Positions 58,526 through 64,000 of a DNA stretch of 64,000 bases are shown here, piece by piece. The stretch spans positions 1-64,000 of the forward strand of contig UQHH01000003.1 in the NCBI GenBank assembly GCA_900540865.1, written 5' to 3'. Position 1 is the stretch's first letter. Every line of letters begins with the position of its first letter. The position numbers were made by a program, and so were the translations under genes. The notes below the pieces were generated by a model, which was not told the DNA's origin, made no database searches, and saw only the letters and a program-made list of their open reading frames with translations. The DNA comes from an uncultured Oscillospiraceae bacterium (GTDB lineage Bacteria > Bacillota > Clostridia > Oscillospirales > Acutalibacteraceae).

Positions 58526-59830
58526 TCAGTTTCCCTCGTTCCTTAAATCGAGAATGCGCTTGGCCTTGCCCTGGAAGCGTTCGAGCGTTTTCGGCTCGAC
58601 GAGCGTGACCTTCGTTTCCAGTCCCAGCACACTTTTCAGGCGGTCGTGGATTTTCTTCTGGAGCGCTTCAAGCTCGCGGAAATTAACGAGCAGGTCGCCG
58701 TTTATCAGTTCTACCTTGACCTCCAGGTTATCTTTGAAGTTTGCCCGCCTGACGATGAGCTGGTAGTGCGGGCCGATGGCCTCCATTTCAAGAAGAACGC
58801 TTTCAATCTGCGTCGGGAACACGTTTACGCCCTTTATGATGAGCATGTCGTCCGTCCTGCCCATCGTCTTTGCCATGCGCGCGTGCGTCCTGCCGCAGGC
58901 GCAGGGCTCGTATGTAAGCTTTGTAATGTCCTTTGTCCGGTAGCGCAGCACCGGCATTCCCTGGCGGGAAAGCGTCGTGACGACAAGCTCTCCGACCTCA
59001 CCTTCACCTAAAACTCCGCCTGTGTCCTTGTTGATGATTTCCGGGATAAAATGGTCTTCCGCAAAATGCATGCCGCTGCGGTATTCGCAGTCGCCCGATA
59101 CGCCGGGGCCGCCGATTTCCGTCAAGCCATAGTTGTCCGATACACGGATTTTTAGGTTCTGTTCAATCTGGCTGCGCATTTCGGGCGTACACGGCTCGGA
59201 GCCGAGAATGCCAAGGCGCAGCTTATAGTCTGTCATCGGGTAGCCGGAGTCCTTAACCGCCTCGCTCAGGTACAGCGCATAGGAAGGCGTTGCAACCAGC
59301 CCCGTTACGCCAAAGTCGCGGAACATCATCAGCTGCTTTTCCGTGTTGCCGGAAGAAGCGGGGATAACGGTCGCGCCGATTTTTTCAAGCCCATAGTGTA
59401 GCCCCAGCGCGCCGGTAAAAAGGCCGTAGCCAAAGCTTATCTGGATAATATCGTCGGCAGTCGCACCGCCCGCCACCGCTACGCGCGCGACACATTCCGA
59501 CCAAACGTCGATATCCTGCCTGGTGTAAACGCCGACGGTCGGCTTGCCCGTCGTGCCGGAGGAGGCGTGGATTCTGACGATGTCCTTCATCGGGACAGCG
59601 AGCATGCCAAACGGATAATTCTCGCGGATATCTTCCTTTGTGGTAAACGGGATATATTGCAGGTCGGAAAGCTGCTTGATTTTTGACCCGTCGAGCACAC
59701 CGCAGTCTGTAAGCCGTTTATGGTAAAACGGAATCTGGTTGTAGCAGTAGGAAACCATTGCCCTGAGCTTTTCAAGCTGCAGCGCTTCAAGCTGTGCGCG
59801 CGGCATGGTTTCGATATCCTTCTGGAACAT
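58526..59830 (-). CDS. paaK: Phenylacetate-CoA ligase
   Basis: AMP-forming ligase converting aryl acetates to CoA esters, 434 residues. The AMP-binding motif is HASSGTTGKPTVG; DNYGLTEIGGPG and the catalytic Lys in LERFQGKAKRI near the C-terminus are present. Next to iorAB, the usual reading is reversible interconversion of aryl acids and aryl pyruvates: ior and paaK together let anaerobes ferment or make aromatic amino acids. AAAGGAGTG precedes the ATG. A 150-base leader with a large hairpin lies upstream. Confidence 0.93.
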   Translation of the reverse strand: MFQKDIETMPRAQLEALQLEKLRAMVSYCYNQIPFYHKRLTDCGVLDGSKIKQLSDLQYIPFTTKEDIRENYPFGMLAVPMKDIVRIHASSGTTGKPTVGVYTRQDIDVWSECVARVAVAGGATADDIIQISFGYGLFTGALGLHYGLEKIGATVIPASSGNTEKQLMMFRDFGVTGLVATPSYALYLSEAVKDSGYPMTDYKLRLGILGSEPCTPEMRSQIEQNLKIRVSDNYGLTEIGGPGVSGDCEYRSGMHFAEDHFIPEIINKDTGGVLGEGEVGELVVTTLSRQGMPVLRYRTKDITKLTYEPCACGRTHARMAKTMGRTDDMLIIKGVNVFPTQIESVLLEMEAIGPHYQLIVRRANFKDNLEVKVELINGDLLVNFRELEALQKKIHDRLKSVLGLETKVTLVEPKTLERFQGKAKRILDLRNEGN

Positions 59831-59903
59831 GAAATAAACACTCCTTTATGGCAGCCGCACGAACGCGCGGCAATGACTTTTCATCAGCCGGTTTTCTTTT
59901 TCC

Positions 59904-59957
59904 AAAACGCATGGAAGCATTGCACACGGAAAACCCATATGCAATGCTTTGCGTTTT
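59904..59957 (-). promoter_or_regulatory. Large leader hairpin upstream of paaK
   Basis: AAAACGCA plus AAGCATTGC pairs with GCAATGCTT plus TGCGTTTT, a 17-base-pair stem with a 3-base bulge and a 17-base loop. The 3' arm ends in TTTT, so it could act as an attenuator in the 150-base leader. I do not recognise it as a known riboswitch. Confidence 0.5.
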
Positions 59958-59971
59958 TTATCCTGCGTGAG

Positions 59972-59996
59972 AATAACGTTATTTTATATTATAACA
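59972..59996 (-). promoter_or_regulatory. Extended -10 promoter and palindrome of paaK
   Basis: TGTTATAAT (59988-59996, minus) is an extended -10 box with no clear -35. AATAACGTTATT (59972-59983), a perfect palindrome, covers the likely start site and could be an operator. Confidence 0.5.
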
Positions 59997-60053
59997 TAAA
60001 CCGACAACGTTTGCGGTAGAAAAAAGCGCCGTGAAATTATGCAGTGTGACGAA

Positions 60054-61613
60054 TCAGCGCGATTTTAGCTCTTTTTTGTAGCTGTCGTACACCTCGTCAA
60101 TCTGCGCCTGCTTTTTGTTTTTGGTAAAGAGGCTGACGAGCGGTACGAGGATAAGCCCCGCAAGCATGGCAATCGCGCCCCAGTTGATGGGTGAAGCGAG
60201 GTTAAGCGGCAGCGAAGCCGCCGCCTTCGTAAGCTCCGGGAAAAAGCCGAGGTTGAACAGGAACATCGATACAACCGTAATGCCCACGCCGGAGATAAAG
60301 CTGACCCAGCAGGCAAGCTTTGTGACCTTGCGGGAAAACAGGCCGTATAGGAACGGCGCGAGGAACGCACCCGCGAGCGCACCCCAGGAGATGGACATCA
60401 GCGTGGTGATATAGGTGTTTTTATTGAGCGCGATAATTACCGAAAGCAGGATAAACGCGGCGATAAAGATACGCATAATGAATACCTTTTTCTTTTCGCC
60501 GACCTCTTTGCCCCTTTTTTTCATGAACGGCAGAATCATATCGATGGTAAGCGTCGAGCTGGAGGTGAGCACCAGAGAGGAAAGCGTCGACATAGACGCG
60601 GACAGCACGAGCACCACGACGATGCCGAACAGCAGCTCAGGCACCGCTTTGTTGAGGAGCGTCGGCATAATCATATCGAACACCGGCTTTCCCGTTTCGG
60701 GGCTTGCGATTTCTCCCGCCGTCGTAAAGAGCCTGCCGAAGCCGCCGATAAAATAGGAGCCGCCCGCAACGACGAGCGCAAAAATGGTAGAGATAACAGC
60801 GCCGCGCCGGATGGCGGGCTTATCCTTGATGGCGTAGAATTTATGTACCATCTGCGGCAATCCCCAGGTGCCGAGCGACGTAAGGATAACGACGCCGAAC
60901 AAATTGATTGGGTCCGGCCCGAACAAGGTATTGAGCGTGTTCTGCGGCACGCCCGTGTCTGAAATCTGCCCTAAGCCTAACAGCGCGCCTGTAAGGCCGC
61001 CCTGGTCGGAGAGCACGCACACGACGACAGCCGCTATACCGCCGAGCATGATAATACCCTGGATAAAATCGTTGATTGCCGTCGCCATATAGCCGCCAAG
61101 GATAACATAAACGGCTGTGAGCACAGCCATTACGACAATACAGACGGAATAGTCAATATGGAACGCCTGCTCGAACAGGCGCGACAGTCCGTTGTAAACA
61201 GAAGCGGTATACGGAATCAGGAAAATGAACACGATAAGCGCGGAGGACAGCTTGAGCCCGCGCGAGACATAGCGCTTTTCAAAATATTCCGGCATAGTGG
61301 AAACATTCAGGTGCTTTGTCATGACGCGCGTGCGGTTGCCGAGCACCGCCCAGGCAAGCAGGCTGCCGATTACGGCGTTGCCAATGCCAATCCATGTAGC
61401 CGCAAGGCCGTAATTCCAACCGAACTGGCCCGCGTAGCCGATGAAGACGACAGCCGAAAAGTAGGACGTACCATAAGCAAACGCCGTCATCCACGGCCCG
61501 ATGCTTCTGCCGCCGAGCACAAATTCCGAAACGCTGTTCGTCTTTCTTCTGCAATAAAACCCGATACCGAGCATCACGCAGACATAAACAATCAGCGTAA
61601 TCCACATAATCAT
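60054..61613 (-). CDS. Sodium:solute symporter
   Basis: Inner-membrane secondary transporter of 519 residues with about 13 hydrophobic segments (the first, WITLIVYVCVMLGIGFY; a conserved GGRSIGPWMTAFAYGTSYFSA in helix 2; SASMSTLSSLVLTSSS late). This is the SSSF family (PutP/PanF-like). Substrate unknown; proline, pantothenate and aryl/short organic acids are family substrates. GAGGGGG precedes the ATG. It may serve the neighbouring aryl-acid genes, but it has its own promoter and a gap separates it. Confidence 0.92.
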   Translation of the reverse strand: MIMWITLIVYVCVMLGIGFYCRRKTNSVSEFVLGGRSIGPWMTAFAYGTSYFSAVVFIGYAGQFGWNYGLAATWIGIGNAVIGSLLAWAVLGNRTRVMTKHLNVSTMPEYFEKRYVSRGLKLSSALIVFIFLIPYTASVYNGLSRLFEQAFHIDYSVCIVVMAVLTAVYVILGGYMATAINDFIQGIIMLGGIAAVVVCVLSDQGGLTGALLGLGQISDTGVPQNTLNTLFGPDPINLFGVVILTSLGTWGLPQMVHKFYAIKDKPAIRRGAVISTIFALVVAGGSYFIGGFGRLFTTAGEIASPETGKPVFDMIMPTLLNKAVPELLFGIVVVLVLSASMSTLSSLVLTSSSTLTIDMILPFMKKRGKEVGEKKKVFIMRIFIAAFILLSVIIALNKNTYITTLMSISWGALAGAFLAPFLYGLFSRKVTKLACWVSFISGVGITVVSMFLFNLGFFPELTKAAASLPLNLASPINWGAIAMLAGLILVPLVSLFTKNKKQAQIDEVYDSYKKELKSR

Positions 61614-61676
61614 GGTGATTCCCCCTCTTGCTTTATCGATTTAAAGCTTTTACTGGATGAAGTTCAAACGTGTTAC

Positions 61677-61705
61677 ATTATACCTTGAAACCAGAAATAA
61701 ATCAA
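61677..61705 (-). promoter_or_regulatory. Promoter of the sodium:solute symporter gene
   Basis: TTGATT and TATAAT on the minus strand with a 17-base spacer. Confidence 0.82.
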
Positions 61706-61849
61706 GAGAGAAAATATGATTTCGTCGAATTGTCCCAGATAATGGAACCGCTTTTGTGGAAAGCGTACAGGCTGCTTCATTCAAACGAATTTATCCAGCG
61801 GCTAAATTAAGAAAGAAGGCCCACGCCGCTGTTAACCTTGCCATATTCA

Positions 61850-61890
61850 AACAAAAGCAGGGAGAAAAGCGCAATGCTCTTCTCCCTGCT
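61850..61890 (-). terminator. Terminator of rubrerythrin
   Basis: AGCAGGGAGAA pairs with TTCTCCCTGCT around a partly paired loop and is followed by TTTGTTTG. Confidence 0.88.
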
Positions 61891-61927
61891 AGAACGTTTG
61901 ATGATTGCTTACCGTATCCGCTAATTA

Positions 61928-62461
61928 TTAATAATTGGTAGCGCGGATGCGGAAATAAGACTGCGGATGCGCGCAGACGGGACATACGTCCGGCGCCTTG
62001 GTGCCGATAACGATATGGCCGCAGTTGCCGCACTCCCAAACCTGAACGCCGGCGCGCTCAAAGACCTCTCCTTCGTTTACGTTCTTGAGCAGCGCACGGT
62101 AACGGTCCTCGTGCTCTTTTTCAATTTTGGCAACCTCAGAGAACAGGTACGCGATGTGGTCAAAGCCCTCTTCCTCTGCCTCTTTTGCAAAGGTCGCGTA
62201 CATATCGGTCCACTCGTAATTCTCGCCCTGTGCGGCGGATTCAAGGTTTTCAGCAGTCGTTCCGATGCCGTCAAGCAGCTTAAACCAGATTTTCGCGTGC
62301 TCCTTTTCGTTGTTCGCCGTCTGCTCAAAGAGCTCGGCTATCTGGACATAGCCTTCTTTTTTGGCCTTTGACGCAAAATATGTATACTTGTTTCTCGCCT
62401 GAGACTCGCCCGCGAAGGCGGTCAGCAGATTGGCTTCTGTTTTTGAACCTTTTAAATCCAT
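61928..62461 (-). CDS. rbr: Rubrerythrin
   Basis: Peroxidase of anaerobes, 177 residues. The diiron four-helix domain has AFAGESQARNKYTYFA, the EXXH in NNEKEHAKIW and a second EXXH in KIEKEHEDRY; the C-terminal rubredoxin domain has CGNCGHIVIG and CPVCAHPQ cysteine pairs that hold one iron. It takes electrons from reduced rubredoxin/NAD(P)H to reduce hydrogen peroxide. The leader has a PerR/Fur-type palindrome, so peroxide induction is likely. Transcribed alone. Confidence 0.97.
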   Translation of the reverse strand: MDLKGSKTEANLLTAFAGESQARNKYTYFASKAKKEGYVQIAELFEQTANNEKEHAKIWFKLLDGIGTTAENLESAAQGENYEWTDMYATFAKEAEEEGFDHIAYLFSEVAKIEKEHEDRYRALLKNVNEGEVFERAGVQVWECGNCGHIVIGTKAPDVCPVCAHPQSYFRIRATNY

Positions 62462-62478
62462 GTTAAAAACCCCATTTC

Positions 62479-62495
62479 TTTGTAAAATTTACAAA
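62479..62495. promoter_or_regulatory. Second palindrome in the rubrerythrin leader
   Basis: TTTGTAAAATTTACAAA is a perfect 8-1-8 palindrome between the PerR-like site and the start codon. Function unknown; it does not fit the Rex consensus well. Confidence 0.45.
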
Positions 62496-62496
62496 A

Positions 62497-62513
62497 TTAA
62501 GAATCATTCTCAA
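62497..62513. promoter_or_regulatory. PerR/Fur-type operator of rubrerythrin
   Basis: TTAAGAATCATTCTCAA is an 8-1-8 dyad with one mismatch, about 5-21 bases after the predicted start. It resembles per boxes (TTATAATNATTATAA). In clostridia rubrerythrin is a known PerR target. Confidence 0.6.
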
Positions 62514-62524
62514 TTTATGTCTCT

Positions 62525-62553
62525 ATTATACTTTTAATGGCACAATTTGTCAA
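62525..62553 (-). promoter_or_regulatory. Promoter of rubrerythrin
   Basis: Consensus TTGACA and TATAAT with a 17-base spacer on the minus strand, start near 62518. Confidence 0.92.
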
Positions 62554-62584
62554 GGGAAAATTTTACTTGTTTACATGAAATTCA

Positions 62585-63181
62585 TCAAGGCCAAAGCTCT
62601 TGTAATAGCCCCTCCAGCTCCTCCAGGGATAATAGGCAGTTGAGCATTTCAAGCGTCGCCTTTGCGGACAGATATTCCGGCAGTTCAAGCTTTTTGAGCA
62701 GCTCCCTGCGCATTTGCGCGCTGTTTTCACCGCCGGAAAGGCCGAGCCTGTAAAAATCCTCCCGCGTAATAGAGGGAACACGAATTGCTTCCCCTTCGCC
62801 GCATTCCACGCCGCTTTGCCGTATGGCCTTTAAAAGCGTCTGCTCGTCCATACCCTCTACGCCGAGCGTCCCTTCCTTCGATGGGGACTGTTTTCGTTTT
62901 TCTTTTCCCTGTATCGGCGGAATATAGGCGTTCTTTATTGTTTCCGGCGGGACAAGCCCTTTCAGATAATTGCGGATGACAAAGCCAGCGCCGTCGCTGT
63001 CGGTGAGTATCAGCAGCCCGCGCGTCCGCGCCAGCTTTTTGATAAGGCTTACCTTTTCCTTGTCGCGAAAAACGCGAAACCCGTTCGTTTCAATAATCGG
63101 CGCGTCTATCAATGCGCTCAAGCGCATTTTATCGTATTTTCCCTCAACGACCACCGCCTGTTTTATCTTAATCACCGGCAT
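62585..63181 (-). CDS. Toprim-domain ribonuclease M5-like protein
   Basis: 198 residues. The N-terminal Toprim domain has AVVVEGKYDKMRL and LTDSDGAGF, with acidic residues that hold magnesium, as in RNase M5, which matures 5S rRNA. The C-terminus (residues about 115-198) is helical and less conserved, so the more general 'Toprim/DUF4093' label also fits. It overlaps the holA stop by 14 bases. A GGGAG site precedes the ATG. Role as 5S maturase is inferred. Confidence 0.8.
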   Translation of the reverse strand: MPVIKIKQAVVVEGKYDKMRLSALIDAPIIETNGFRVFRDKEKVSLIKKLARTRGLLILTDSDGAGFVIRNYLKGLVPPETIKNAYIPPIQGKEKRKQSPSKEGTLGVEGMDEQTLLKAIRQSGVECGEGEAIRVPSITREDFYRLGLSGGENSAQMRRELLKKLELPEYLSAKATLEMLNCLLSLEELEGLLQELWP

Positions 63182-64000
63182 ACTCCCTTTTTGAAATAAT
63201 CAGCAGCTTCGCAATCAGCTCCTGGAGCAGCAGGGCGTTGTCGCGCGGCGTGCTTTTCATCAGCTCGTCCGTTTCAACCAGGACGGAGAGGCTGTCGCGC
63301 AGCGCCTGTGTCGGCAGCTTCTTCGCGTAGCGCTCCGCCTGGTTCAGCCGGAATTCCTTTCGCTTATAATCGTATATTTCCGCGGCGTCCTGCGCCTTGC
63401 CGCCGCTTTCTATAACGGCGCGCACCCGGTACATATCAACATAGGTGGAGGACAGCACCGCCAAAATGCTGATAGGCTCCTCTTTCTGGTAGAAAAGCTG
63501 GTCCAGCTGCCTGTAAGCGTTGTCACAGTCGCCCGTTACCACGTATTTCGATAAATCGAATACGCGCGCCTCAAAGTTTTTAACGACGACCTGCTCGATT
63601 GCCTCCCGCGTGATTTCCCCGTTGTCCGTAAAAGCACAGAGCTTGTCTAGCTCATTGCGCAAATTCTGCAAATCCGTCCCGCAATAGGAAACGATGCGCC
63701 CGGCGTCCGCCTGATTGAGCGCCGCGCCGCGTTTGAGCGCCCAGGAAACGAGCTGCTTTTGAAGCGCCGTCTCCCCCATTTTATTGAGCTGTACGGCGTC
63801 TCCAAGCTTGGTAAGGGCGGCAAGCAGCTTTTTGTTCTTGGCCTTGCTCATATCCGGGTTGGCGGTAAGCTGGGCAACGACAACCGCCGTGCCTTGAGGA
63901 ATATTTTCCAACAGCTCCATAAGCTTTGAAAACTCACCGTCTGAAAGCTTTGAAGCGTCCGCGTCTATAATGCCGACGAAATTTCGCCCGCCCATAAACG
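63168..64000 (-). CDS. holA: DNA polymerase III delta subunit, N-terminus cut by window edge
   Basis: Clamp-loader delta subunit that opens the sliding clamp. About 277 codons of the C-terminal part are visible; the usual first 60-70 residues lie past position 64000. Typical features are the AVVVAQLTANPDMSK loop in the AAA+ part, SYCGTDLQNLRNELDKL and NFEARVFDLSKYVVTGD. Although a Met is encoded at 63995, length and the missing first strand show that the real start is upstream. It is coupled to the RNase M5-like gene. Confidence 0.92.
   Translation of the reverse strand, partial: FMGGRNFVGIIDADASKLSDGEFSKLMELLENIPQGTAVVVAQLTANPDMSKAKNKKLLAALTKLGDAVQLNKMGETALQKQLVSWALKRGAALNQADAGRIVSYCGTDLQNLRNELDKLCAFTDNGEITREAIEQVVVKNFEARVFDLSKYVVTGDCDNAYRQLDQLFYQKEEPISILAVLSSTYVDMYRVRAVIESGGKAQDAAEIYDYKRKEFRLNQAERYAKKLPTQALRDSLSVLVETDELMKSTPRDNALLLQELIAKLLIISKREYAGD

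Larger units (their letters stand above)
61614..61927. other. Intergenic region between symporter and rubrerythrin
   Basis: No gene. It contains the symporter promoter (61677-61705) and the rubrerythrin terminator (61850-61890); the rest shows nothing recognised. Confidence 0.75.

Noticed and set aside
1..64000. CRISPR array, prophage or restriction/defence island
   Set aside because: No direct-repeat array, integrase, phage structural gene or known defence gene was seen; the only mobile element is the IS200-type one.

Overview
The window looks like about 64 kb of chromosome from a strict anaerobe of the Clostridia, most likely the Ruminococcaceae/Oscillospiraceae. Reasons: AGGAGG-type ribosome binding sites throughout with frequent GTG and TTG starts, near-consensus sigma-A promoters, a cdaA-ybbR pair, rubrerythrin, formate-tetrahydrofolate ligase, indolepyruvate:ferredoxin oxidoreductase, and a secreted pullulanase carrying a dockerin as in the starch-degrading ruminococci. 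Base composition looks close to balanced (by eye, not counted). The assignment is inference; there is no rRNA in the window.

Layout. 1-3.1 kb: purine synthesis (purC-purF-purB, minus strand; purB runs off the edge). 3.3-5.4 kb: gdhA and a small unknown gene. 5.4-9 kb: an ABC exporter operon in which both genes are frameshifted, then an AraC-type regulator fused to a BtrH-like domain. 9-18 kb: a nucleoside uptake and breakdown operon: LacI repressor, ribokinase, BMP lipoprotein, ABC ATPase, two permeases, VOC protein, nucleoside hydrolase, YczE-like membrane protein. 18-23.3 kb: tRNA-Leu(CAA), a ROK repressor divergent from a zinc alcohol dehydrogenase, aspartate carbamoyltransferase with a fused zinc ribbon, and an IS200/IS605-type element.

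23.3-32.5 kb: HEAT-like protein, upp, rpiB, tsaB, tsaE, fhs, ybbR/cdaA, a cysteine desulfurase with a DUF3343 partner. 32.5-37 kb: a PH-domain protein, a P-loop kinase, phosphofructokinase, polyphosphate kinase. 37-40.5 kb: asd-dapA-dapB plus a free-standing tandem ACT protein, behind a long structured leader. 40.5-45.2 kb: queA and tgt (queuosine) around an oxidoreductase and a cupin, then yajC and a TIGR04086-type membrane protein.

45.2-52 kb: a DMT transporter and two starch enzymes, a lipoprotein alpha-amylase and a 1260-residue dockerin pullulanase. 52-55 kb: BlaI repressor, M56 protease, an unknown membrane protein and a lipoprotein. 55-62 kb: alpha/beta hydrolase, iorBA, phenylacetate-CoA ligase, sodium:solute symporter, rubrerythrin behind a PerR/Fur-like palindrome. 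62.5-64 kb: an RNase M5-like Toprim protein and holA (cut by the edge).

The points most worth following are the dockerin pullulanase and its 5' hairpin, the BlaI/M56 four-gene module, the frameshifted ABC operon with an A_AAA_AAA slip site, the PyrB-zinc ribbon fusion, the free ACT protein beside the lysine-pathway genes, and the structured leaders of asd and paaK. I see no CRISPR array, prophage or clearly new defence system.
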